This document shows, piece by piece, positions 51,121-58,883 of a stretch of DNA of 64,000 nt; positions within the stretch are counted from its first letter, which is position 1, and each line of letters starts with the position of its first letter. The stretch is from Paramesorhizobium endophyticum. Lineage in GTDB: Bacteria; Pseudomonadota; Alphaproteobacteria; Rhizobiales; Rhizobiaceae. The position numbers and the translations under genes are program-made. Below the pieces are notes generated by a model. It worked only from the letters and a program-made list of their open reading frames with translations, searched no databases and had not been told where the DNA came from. The stretch lies in contig NZ_BMHH01000002.1 of the NCBI RefSeq assembly GCF_014640615.1, forward strand, positions 62,001 through 126,000. The letters run 5' to 3'.

Positions 51121-52947
51121 TTATGTGGGATCATGCCACCATGTCGACAACTGGAACCCATACAGGGAAGTCCTTTCCGGATGCTTTATCCGCTGCCAGT
51201 GCGCGACCCATTGCGCGGGCGGATGATAGAGCGGCACATAATAATAGCCCGAGATCAGCACCCGATCGAGCGCGCGAACAGCGCTGACGAAATCTTCCTC
51301 TCCGCGCGCCGCAAGCAGCGCCGTAATCATCGCGTCCACGGCGGGGTCGGCGACGCCGGCATAGTTGAAGCTGCCTTGCGCGTCGCGCGAAATCGAGCCC
51401 CAGCGTCCCCACTGCTCCTCGCCCGGTGACAGCGTTCCGCTGAGCGCGCCCAGAATCATGTCGTAATCGAAGGTCTGCAGTCGCTGCTGATATTGTGCGT
51501 CGTCCACCGTGCGCACATTGACCGTGATGCCGAGACGCCGGAGCGTGCGCGCATAGGCGAGGCTGATCTTTTCCTCGTCCGGCCCGCGCGTCATGATCTC
51601 GAAGGTGAAAGGCTGGCCGGAAGGGTCGAATGCCTGCTCGTCGTGGAAAGTATATCCAGCCTGAAGCAGAAGATCATAGGCCCGCTTCGCCGCGGCGCGG
51701 TCGCGTCCGCTGCCGTCAGTTACAGGTGCGCGCCATGTCCCGGCCATCACATCGGGTTCCACGGCGTTGGGGAAGGGGGCGAAAAGCGCCTTTTCCCGCG
51801 CATCCGCCGGGCGCCCGACCGAGGAGAGCATTGAGCCGTCCCAATACCCTTCGGTACGCTCATAGAGCCCGGCATAGAGCGCACGGTTCGCCCATTCGAA
51901 ATCGAAGAGGTCCGTCAGAGCCTTCCGCACCCGCTTGTCGGCGAATTTCTCCCGGCGGGTGTTGAAGACGAAGCCCAGCATGTTGTTGGGCGTGCCCTTC
52001 TTGAAGTTGTCCTTGACGACAAGTCCCTGGGTGACCGCCGGAAAATTATATTCCGTGCTCCAGCGGGTGGGGTTGCCCTCGACGAGCACATCGACGATGC
52101 CCTTCTTGAACGCCTCGAACTGCGCGGTATCGTTGCGGAAATATTCGATGATGATCTGGTCGTAATTGTTGAAACCGCGCCGGGAGGGCACGTCCTTCCC
52201 CCAATAGTCGGGGTTACGCTTGTAGACGATGCGCGTGCCCGGCTGCACCTGGTCTATGATATAGGGGCCGCTCCCGACCGGCGGTTTCAGCGAGGCGTTG
52301 CCGAAGGTGTTCGGGTCGATGGCGTGTTTCGGCAGTACCGGCATGGCGTTGGCGATGAGCATTGGCAACTCGCGATCCGCCTTGTCGTTGAAGGTGAAGC
52401 GGACGCTTCGCTCGCCGGTTTTCTCTATGCTGGCAATCCTGTTCACACGGCTCGAGAAGGGCGGACGCCCCTTCTCCCCAAGCATTTTGTAGGTGAAGAT
52501 GACGTCGTCCACCGTTATCGGCTGGCCATCCGACCATTTTGCCTTCGGGTTCAGCGTAAACTCGATCCACTTGCGGTCATCGGGCATCTCCACCTTTTCG
52601 GCGATCATCCCGTATAGGGAGAACGGTTCGTCGCCGGAGCGCTGCATCAATGGCTCGAAGACCAGATTGCCGAATTCCGCGTCGAGGAAGAGCCCGCGCG
52701 CCGTCGTGCGCATGCTTTGCAACACGAAGGGGTTGAGGCTGTCGAACGTGCCGATGACCCCATAATGGATGCTGCCACCCTTCGGGGCGTTGGGGTCGGC
52801 ATAGGGAAAGTGCGTGTAATCGGGCGGAAGATCAGGCTCGCCATGCATGGCGAGGCCGTAGGTCGGCTCCGCTTGAGCCGGATGGGGGTGGGAGAGGCCC
52901 AGACCCACGACGGCCAGGAGGATGGTTATAATGTATTTGCCGAGCAT
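51121..52947 (-). CDS. Extracellular peptide-binding protein (family 5, YejA-like)
   Basis: 608 residues with a signal peptide (ILLAVVGLGLSHPHPAQA, then EPTYGLAM). Family 5 motifs are DPNAPKGGSIHYGVIGTFDS, LAEKVEMPDDRKWIEFTLNP-type solute-binding strands and the hinge VGSGPYIIDQVQPGTRIVYK. It resembles YejA, the binding subunit for microcin C and antimicrobial peptides. No permease or ATPase gene is adjacent, so it is an orphan binding protein that must pair with a transporter elsewhere. Confidence 0.9.
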   Translation of the reverse strand: MLGKYIITILLAVVGLGLSHPHPAQAEPTYGLAMHGEPDLPPDYTHFPYADPNAPKGGSIHYGVIGTFDSLNPFVLQSMRTTARGLFLDAEFGNLVFEPLMQRSGDEPFSLYGMIAEKVEMPDDRKWIEFTLNPKAKWSDGQPITVDDVIFTYKMLGEKGRPPFSSRVNRIASIEKTGERSVRFTFNDKADRELPMLIANAMPVLPKHAIDPNTFGNASLKPPVGSGPYIIDQVQPGTRIVYKRNPDYWGKDVPSRRGFNNYDQIIIEYFRNDTAQFEAFKKGIVDVLVEGNPTRWSTEYNFPAVTQGLVVKDNFKKGTPNNMLGFVFNTRREKFADKRVRKALTDLFDFEWANRALYAGLYERTEGYWDGSMLSSVGRPADAREKALFAPFPNAVEPDVMAGTWRAPVTDGSGRDRAAAKRAYDLLLQAGYTFHDEQAFDPSGQPFTFEIMTRGPDEEKISLAYARTLRRLGITVNVRTVDDAQYQQRLQTFDYDMILGALSGTLSPGEEQWGRWGSISRDAQGSFNYAGVADPAVDAMITALLAARGEEDFVSAVRALDRVLISGYYYVPLYHPPAQWVAHWQRIKHPERTSLYGFQLSTWWHDPT

Positions 52948-53186
52948 TCCGATTCCGATCGACCGAGCTTAACGCTGATTCGCAGTCAAAGGTTTCATGT
53001 TGGTTAAATGCACCAATTGGTGGGTTTTTGTGAACGTGTGGCTTTTCGGCGCTGGATTTGACATGGCAAGCAGTGTAACACGCCTCTCGAACATGAGGTC
53101 ACCACGCTGTTGCCGTATTCGCACATCACTGACAAGTCGGACGTGACCGCCAAATGGATCAGACCGCTAAAAGGAACCTGTTGACT

Positions 53187-53801
53187 ATGTCCATGACGAA
53201 GACTTTCGCTGCCGCCTCCGCTGTTGCTGGCGCGTTCGCTTTGTTTGCAACCGCGACCTTCCCGGCTTTTGCGCAGCAGCCTCCGCAGGGCTGGTTCAAG
53301 GTCTGCTCCAAGCAAGAAGATAATGATATCTGCAACACGCAGAATATCGTCACCGCTGATTCCGGCCAGCTGCTGACCGCCGTTAATCTCATCGAGATCA
53401 AGGGAAAGATCAACCGCAAGATCTTCCAGGTATCGGTTCCCACCGGCCGCCTGATCCAGGCGGGCGTCGGCATGCAGATCGACACGAACAAGCCGCAGAA
53501 GGTCGAATACGGCATCTGCTTCCCCGACCGCTGTATCGCCGAGGTCGTGCTGTCGGACGACCTGCTGAAGGCGCTCCAGAAGGGCAGCAAGATGACGCTG
53601 ACCTCGGTGAACTTCCAGAACAAGCCGAACCCGATCAACGTTTCGCTTTCCGGCTTCTCGCAGGCGCTGACCGGCCCCGGCCTCCAGCAGCCCGAGCTGG
53701 AAGCGCGCCAGAAGGAACTGCAGGAAGCAGTCCAGAAGCGCCAGAAGGAATTCGAGGCCAAGATGAAGGCCGAACAGGAAAAGGCCAAGGCCGGCAAATA
53801 A
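53187..53801 (+). CDS. Invasion-associated locus B (IalB) family protein
   Basis: 204 residues. A signal peptide ends near PAFAQQPPQ; the mature IalB domain contains GWFKVCSKQEDNDICNTQNI and YGICFPDRCIAEVVLSDDLL, with four conserved cysteines that should form two disulphides. A C-terminal coiled-coil-like Lys/Glu/Gln tail (ARQKELQEAVQKRQKEFEAK) is prominent. IalB of Bartonella promotes red-cell invasion, but homologues are widespread in non-invasive relatives with unknown function. The start may be 53187 or 53193; AAGGA lies upstream. Confidence 0.9.
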   Translation: MSMTKTFAAASAVAGAFALFATATFPAFAQQPPQGWFKVCSKQEDNDICNTQNIVTADSGQLLTAVNLIEIKGKINRKIFQVSVPTGRLIQAGVGMQIDTNKPQKVEYGICFPDRCIAEVVLSDDLLKALQKGSKMTLTSVNFQNKPNPINVSLSGFSQALTGPGLQQPELEARQKELQEAVQKRQKEFEAKMKAEQEKAKAGK

Positions 53802-53824
53802 TCCGCCATCAGCCTTTTGGAATG

Positions 53825-53852
53825 AAAAAGGACGCCTTCGGGCGTCCTTTTT
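53825..53852 (+). terminator. Rho-independent terminator of the IalB-family gene
   Basis: AAAAAGGACGCC pairs perfectly with GGCGTCCTTTTT around a TTCG tetraloop; the stem itself ends in the T-run. Confidence 0.93.
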
Positions 53853-53908
53853 GTTATGGTTGCCTTGGCGGAATGGCTCTCTTCAGGACACCTCCCAAGG
53901 AAACAACT

Positions 53909-54055
53909 GTGCGCCCTTCACCCCCGTGGTTCGAGGCGAATTCCGCTGCGCTCCATTCGCACCTCACCATGAGGGTGAAGGACTGCAACGCTGCAATAGC
54001 CCTCCTCCTGAGTGCGTAGCGAAGCGGAGCCTCGAAGGGCGAGGGCGCTCTTGGC
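53909..54055. repeat. Composite palindromic repeat, copy B
   Basis: Inverted relative of 38762-38935: GTGGTTCGAGGCGAATTCCG ... CACCTCACCATGAGGGTGAA, then GAAGCGGAGCCTCGAAGGGC. A fragment of the same family (GGTTCGACAGGCTCACCATG) is found inside the ABC ATPase gene at 59619. Confidence 0.75.
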
Positions 54056-54079
54056 GATTCCGTCAGAACATGGTCCGCA

Positions 54080-54418
54080 CTAATTCGCGTGCTGCACCTT
54101 CACCTTGTAAATCCCATCCTCCACGCGGTCGAAGATGTCGGCTATCTGCGGATGGCGCAGCGGCTCCCCGCTTAAATCGGGCACAAGGTTCTGCTCCGAG
54201 ACATAGGCGATATATTCGCTCTCCGCGTTCTCGGCGAGCAGGTGATAGAACGGCTGGTCGCGGCGCGGACGCACGGCCTCGGGGATGGACTGATACCATT
54301 CTTCCGTATTCGCGAATTCCAGATCGACGTCGAAGACGACACCCCGGAACGGGAAAAGCCGATGCTTGACAACCTGTCCGATCTGGAACTTCGCGTGTTT
54401 TATCTGAGTTATGCCCAT
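54080..54418 (-). CDS. hspQ: Heat shock protein HspQ
   Basis: 112 residues, the YccV/hemimethylated-DNA-binding fold: KFQIGQVVKHRLFPFRGVVF, DVDLEFANTEEWYQSIP and QPFYHLLAENAESEYIAYVS then EQNLVPDLSGEPLRHPQI. In E. coli HspQ is a specificity-enhancing factor for Lon and affects DnaA stability. The start ATG is 32 bases downstream of the UbiH-family stop, on the same strand, so the two may be co-transcribed. Confidence 0.9.
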   Translation of the reverse strand: MGITQIKHAKFQIGQVVKHRLFPFRGVVFDVDLEFANTEEWYQSIPEAVRPRRDQPFYHLLAENAESEYIAYVSEQNLVPDLSGEPLRHPQIADIFDRVEDGIYKVKVQHAN

Positions 54419-54450
54419 CGTCCTTGTCGCATCATTGCATTCTCTGATGC

Positions 54451-55674
54451 CTATTTGGCGCTGCCGGGCCGGAATTTCCAGTCACTAACCGGGGAGAATA
54501 GATTGGCGAAGCCGCTGCCGGGCTTGAGCCCCTCCCGCATGAAGAAGCCGCGCAGCGGGGCGAAGGAGCGAAGAAGCTCGAGCCCGACGCCGCGCGCCAG
54601 CTGCGCAGGGAGGAGCCCGGAGAGGAGCGAGCGGTTGAGCGCATCGACCGAGCCCGTGCGCGCCAGCACATCGGGCCTCCGCATCCGGTCATAGGCGCGA
54701 GTGACGCGGTCGGATCCCACATCGGCAGGATCCGCTTTCAGCGCCTTCACCAGCGTCTCGACATCGCGGACGCCGAGATTGAGGCCCTGCGCGCCGATGG
54801 GCGGGAAGACGTGCGCGGCTTCCCCGGCAAGCACCGTGCGGTTGCGGGCGAAGGAAGTGGGCACCAGCCCGGAGAGTGGCCATGCCTGTTGCTTCGTCTC
54901 GGTAGTGACCTTGCCGAGCATCGAATACATCCGGGTCTCTACCTCCGCCGCAAGCGCCTCCGCGTCCAGGTCTATCAGCCGGCCCGCGAGGGCGGGATTG
55001 GCAACCCAGACGAGGCTGGAGCGGCGGCCCGGGAGGGGAACCTGCGTGAACGGGCCGTCCTCGGTGTGGAATTCGGTCGAGATATTCTCATGATCGAGCG
55101 CATGGGCAAAGGAGAGCACCACCGCCGTCTGCGGATAGTTCCAGCGCTTCACACCGATTCCCGCCGCTTCCCGCGCAGGGGAGCCGCGCCCGTCGCAGGC
55201 AACGAGCAGCCGCGCCGCGACCTCGCCTTCATCGGTTGTGACCGCGACATGATCCGCCATATGCCGGTAGCCGGTGACTGGCGCGAGGATGCGGGTGATC
55301 CGCCGGTCGCCGTCCACAGCGTCGAAAAGCACCTTGTTCAAGGCCGTGTTCGGCATGTTGTAGCCGAAGGCCGATTCGCCGATTTCCCCGGCCCGGAAAG
55401 TGACGGCAGGGCTGCGGACGAGGCGGCGCGTGGCGTCGATGATGCGCATGGTCGCGAGCGGTGCGGCCTGCGGCTCTACGGCCTCCCACACGCAGAGTTC
55501 ACTCAGAAAGCCGATGGCCGGCATCATCAGTGCGGTGGTGCGCTGGTCGTTTTCGCTTGGGGAAGGGCCGATCAGCGCGACCTCATGGCCTTGGCCCGCC
55601 AGAGCGAGCGCCGCGATCATGCCCGCCGGGCCGCTGCCCGCAATAGCGATCTGCTTCTCGATTGTAACGGCCAT
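54451..55674 (-). CDS. UbiH/UbiF/COQ6 family FAD-dependent hydroxylase
   Basis: 407 residues. FAD-binding GSGPAG at residues 13-18, the second nucleotide motif LVACDGRGSPAREAAG and the C-terminal GDA-like box AGEAAHVFPPIGAQGLNLGV with RDVETLVKAL. These enzymes hydroxylate the ubiquinone ring; which carbon is attacked cannot be read from the sequence. The start MAVTIEKQIAIAGSG is the usual opening. hspQ follows. Confidence 0.92.
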   Translation of the reverse strand: MAVTIEKQIAIAGSGPAGMIAALALAGQGHEVALIGPSPSENDQRTTALMMPAIGFLSELCVWEAVEPQAAPLATMRIIDATRRLVRSPAVTFRAGEIGESAFGYNMPNTALNKVLFDAVDGDRRITRILAPVTGYRHMADHVAVTTDEGEVAARLLVACDGRGSPAREAAGIGVKRWNYPQTAVVLSFAHALDHENISTEFHTEDGPFTQVPLPGRRSSLVWVANPALAGRLIDLDAEALAAEVETRMYSMLGKVTTETKQQAWPLSGLVPTSFARNRTVLAGEAAHVFPPIGAQGLNLGVRDVETLVKALKADPADVGSDRVTRAYDRMRRPDVLARTGSVDALNRSLLSGLLPAQLARGVGLELLRSFAPLRGFFMREGLKPGSGFANLFSPVSDWKFRPGSAK

Positions 55675-55851
55675 GGCTTATTCCCTTTCGAAACGGCATC
55701 CACCTTCATGATCATCTAGGACTGAGACGAAGGAAAGGCACGGGAAAAATCGTCACAAGCGCGGGTCTCGCGCGTTTTCCCTTGCTCTTTAAGCTTAATT
55801 TGCGAAAAGGTCTCCCCATCGAGCGACCAACAAAAAAGACTGGCAAGGCGC

Positions 55852-56598
55852 GTGAAAGAAAAATTGTCCGAGACATTTAAGCCCAAGCGGGTGACCATGC
55901 CGCAGGTCCGGGCTTTTTCTGTGCACCTGCTGACGGCGTCCGGCTCCTTCTTGGCTTTTCTTTCCCTCGTTGCCGCTAGCGAGGAGCGTTGGACGGCCAT
56001 GTTCTGGTGGCTGGGGCTCGCCCTGCTCGTCGATGGCATCGATGGGCCAATCGCCCGCAAGCTGGACGTGAAATATGTCCTGCCCACCTGGTCCGGCGAA
56101 CTCCTCGACAATATCATCGATTATGTCACTTATGTGCTGATCCCCGCCTTCGCGCTTTACCAAAGCGGCTTCATGGGCGAGGGGCTGTCCTTCCTCTCCG
56201 GCGCGATCATCGTCATTTCGAGCGCGATTTATTATGCCGACACGAGCATGAAGACGAAGGAGAATTTCTTCAAGGGCTTCCCCGTAGTGTGGAACATGGT
56301 GGTCTTCACGCTGTTCATCGTCAAGCCGGGAGAATGGATTGCATTTGCCACAGTCGTCGTCTCGGCGATCCTGTCGTTCGTGCCGATCCACTTTCTGCAT
56401 CCCGTGCGGGTCGTCCGCCTGCGCCCGCTCAACCTCACCGTCTTTCTCGTCTGGTGCGCGCTGGGCGCGGTGGCGATCTGCTATGCGCTTGAGGCTCCGC
56501 TCTGGGTGCGCATTGGTATTTCCATCACGGGCCTCTATCTTTATTGCATCGGCGCCGTGATGCAGTTCTTCCCTCGGTTGGGGGCTTCACGCGTTTAA
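55852..56598 (+). CDS. pcs: Phosphatidylcholine synthase
   Basis: 248 residues, about eight transmembrane helices. The CDP-alcohol phosphotransferase motif DGPIARKLDVKYVLPTWSGE continues LLDNIIDY with its aspartates intact. Pcs condenses choline with CDP-diacylglycerol; it is characteristic of Hyphomicrobiales that live with eukaryotes. The start is GTG at 55852; ATG at 55897 would remove part of the usual N terminus. Its last 60 bases recur in decayed form downstream (see 57630-57740). RAFSVHLLTASGSFLAFLSL is the family opening. Confidence 0.95.
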   Translation: MKEKLSETFKPKRVTMPQVRAFSVHLLTASGSFLAFLSLVAASEERWTAMFWWLGLALLVDGIDGPIARKLDVKYVLPTWSGELLDNIIDYVTYVLIPAFALYQSGFMGEGLSFLSGAIIVISSAIYYADTSMKTKENFFKGFPVVWNMVVFTLFIVKPGEWIAFATVVVSAILSFVPIHFLHPVRVVRLRPLNLTVFLVWCALGAVAICYALEAPLWVRIGISITGLYLYCIGAVMQFFPRLGASRV

Positions 56599-56616
56599 CC
56601 AAAACGGAGTGTAGCG

Positions 56617-57591
56617 ATGACCCATGCCATCCGTGTTCATAAGCTCGGCGGACCGGACGTGCTCGCCTACGAAACGGTGAAGGTAGGCGAGCCTGGATCG
56701 GGCGAGGCCAAAATCCGGCAGGAAGCCATCGGCCTCAATTTCATTGACGTTTACTTCCGCACGGGCCTCTATAAAGCTCCCGCGCTCCCCTTTACGCCCG
56801 GCAATGAAGGTGCAGGAATCGTCGTTTCCGTCGGCCCCGGCGTCACAAACGTTAAGCCCGGAGACCGCGTCGCCTATGTCGCGACGCTCGGCGCTTATGC
56901 CGGGGAGCGCATTGTCCCCGCTGACCGGCTGGTGATCGTTCCAGACGGTATCGATCTCAAGACTGCCGCATCGGTGATGCTGAAAGGCATGACCGCGCAA
57001 TATCTCCTGCGCCGTACCTTTCCGGCGAAAAAGGGCGATACGATCCTGTTTCATGCCGCAGCGGGCGGCGTCGGGCTTATTGCCGGGCAATGGGCGAAGC
57101 ATCTGGGTGCGACTGTCATCGGCACCGCAAGTTCCCCCGAAAAGATCGAACTCGCAAAGGCCCATGGCTACGATCATGTTATCAATTACCGCACCGATAA
57201 TTTCGTCGAGCGCGTCAAGGAACTGACCGGCGGGCAGGGGGTGGATGTGGTTTATGACTCGGTCGGAAACGACACATTCCCGGCCTCGCTCGACGTACTG
57301 AAGCCTTTCGGCATGTTCGTAAGCTTCGGCCAGTCCTCCGGCTCTATCCCGCCCTTTGACATCGCCATCCTTCAGCAGAAGGGTTCGCTCTTCGCCACCC
57401 GCCCATCGCTCAATCAGTACACCGCCAAACGGCAAGACCTCGAAGCAGCGGCGAAGGATCTCTTCTCTGTCATCGAAAGCGGCGCCGTCTCGGTTAAGAT
57501 TAACCAGACCTATCCGCTTCAAAATGCAGCCCAGGCGCACGACGATCTTGAGGGGCGAAAGACGACGGGCACAACAGTGCTTATTCCCTAG
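56617..57591 (+). CDS. Quinone oxidoreductase (zinc-free MDR family), copy 1
   Basis: 324 residues of the QOR type: a GroES-like N terminus (HAIRVHKLGGPDVLAYETVK), FTPGNEGAGIVVSVGPGVTN, and a Rossmann motif FHAAAGGVGLIAGQWAKHLG (Ala-Ala-Gly-Gly-Val-Gly) for NADPH. No zinc-binding cysteines are seen, as in E. coli QorA. It is tandemly duplicated; the two copies share most residues and both look functional. AACGGAG precedes the ATG, as in copy 2. Confidence 0.92.
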   Translation: MTHAIRVHKLGGPDVLAYETVKVGEPGSGEAKIRQEAIGLNFIDVYFRTGLYKAPALPFTPGNEGAGIVVSVGPGVTNVKPGDRVAYVATLGAYAGERIVPADRLVIVPDGIDLKTAASVMLKGMTAQYLLRRTFPAKKGDTILFHAAAGGVGLIAGQWAKHLGATVIGTASSPEKIELAKAHGYDHVINYRTDNFVERVKELTGGQGVDVVYDSVGNDTFPASLDVLKPFGMFVSFGQSSGSIPPFDIAILQQKGSLFATRPSLNQYTAKRQDLEAAAKDLFSVIESGAVSVKINQTYPLQNAAQAHDDLEGRKTTGTTVLIP

Positions 57592-57629
57592 GCTCCGCCT
57601 CTTCTCGAACATTGATGTGCAAAAAATGC

Positions 57630-57740
57630 TCGCGCTGTCCGTTCCGGTGCGCTGCGCATTGGCATCCGGGTCACCGGCACCTATCTTTACCGGCACCTAT
57701 CTTTATTGCATCGTCGGCGTGAGGGGCTTCACGCGTTAAC
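57630..57740 (+). pseudogene. Decayed duplicate of the pcs 3' end
   Basis: Between the two oxidoreductase genes, GTGCGCTGCGCATTGGCAT, CACCTATCTTTATTGCATCG and GGGGCTTCACGCGTTAACC match the last codons of pcs and its spacer (56503-56615). ACCGGCACCTATCTTT is tandemly duplicated at 57673-57704. The rest is degraded. This shows that the duplicated unit began inside pcs. Confidence 0.8.
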
Positions 57741-57757
57741 CGGAACGGAGTGCAGCA

Positions 57758-58738
57758 ATGACCCATGCCATCCGCGTTCATAAGCTCGGCGGACCCGAGG
57801 TGCTTACTTACGAAAAGGTTGAACTCGGCGAACCCGGCCCGGGAGAAGCCAAAATCCGGCAGGAAGCCATCGGTCTCAATTTCCTCGATACCTTGTTCCG
57901 CACAGGCACAGGTGTATACAAGGCATCCTCGATGCCCTTCACGCCGGGCAATGAAGGCGCGGGGGTAGTCCTCTCCATCGGGCCGGGCGTGACGAACGTC
58001 AAACCCGGCGACCGCGTCGCCTATGTCGTGACGCTGGGCGCTTATGCGGAGGAGCGCATCGTCCGCGCCGACCGGCTTGTACTCGTCCCTGATGGTATCG
58101 ATCTCAAAACCGCCGCCTCGGTGATGCTGAAAGGCATGACGGTGCAATATCTTCTGCGGCGCACCTTTCCGGTTAAAAAAGGCGACACGATTCTGTTCCA
58201 CGCCGCAGCGGGCGGCGTCGGCCTCATCGCCGGGCAATGGGCAAAACATCTTGGCGCGACTGTCATCGGCACAGCCAGCTCGCCCGAAAAGATAGAACTC
58301 GCCAAGGCCAACGGCTACGATCACGTCATCAACTACCGCACCGAGAATTTCGTCGAGCGTGTGAAGGCGTTGACCGGCGGGCAGGGGGTCGAGGTGGTTT
58401 ATGACTCGGTTGGCAAGGATACCTTCCCCGGCTCGCTCGATGTCCTGAAGCCGCTCGGCATGTTCGTGAGCTTCGGTCTCTCCTCCGGCCCCATTCCTCC
58501 TTTTGATATTTCCCTCCTCCAGCAGAAGGGATCGCTCTTCGCCACGCGGCCAACGCTCAATACCTACATCGCCAGCCAAGAAGATCTCCAGGCCACGGCG
58601 AAGGATTTGTTCTCGATCATCGAAAGCGGTGTGGTGTCGGTGCACATCAACCAGACCTATCCGCTGAAAGATGCCGCGCAGGCGCATAGCGATCTTGAAA
58701 GCCGCAAGACGACCGGCACGACGGTGCTTATTCCCTAG
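57758..58738 (+). CDS. Quinone oxidoreductase, copy 2
   Basis: 326 residues, paralogue of copy 1 with the same motifs (FTPGNEGAGVVLSIGPGVTN, FHAAAGGVGLIAGQWAKHLG, end SRKTTGTTVLIP). It has a two-residue insertion (RTGTGVYKASSMPF against RTGLYKAPALPF) and several substitutions, so the copies have begun to diverge. Both keep intact frames, which argues for selection on each. Confidence 0.92.
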   Translation: MTHAIRVHKLGGPEVLTYEKVELGEPGPGEAKIRQEAIGLNFLDTLFRTGTGVYKASSMPFTPGNEGAGVVLSIGPGVTNVKPGDRVAYVVTLGAYAEERIVRADRLVLVPDGIDLKTAASVMLKGMTVQYLLRRTFPVKKGDTILFHAAAGGVGLIAGQWAKHLGATVIGTASSPEKIELAKANGYDHVINYRTENFVERVKALTGGQGVEVVYDSVGKDTFPGSLDVLKPLGMFVSFGLSSGPIPPFDISLLQQKGSLFATRPTLNTYIASQEDLQATAKDLFSIIESGVVSVHINQTYPLKDAAQAHSDLESRKTTGTTVLIP

Positions 58739-58883
58739 GCTAACGCTTTTGGTGCATCATCGATGTGCAAAACTTCACTGGTGCGCCTTTTTTGCACTTC
58801 CCAATATTAGGGGTGCTGTCATAAGAACGCCCTGAGCAGGGCCCGGCCGTCCGGCCAGGCTCTCATTAGCTTTTGGGGGACTT

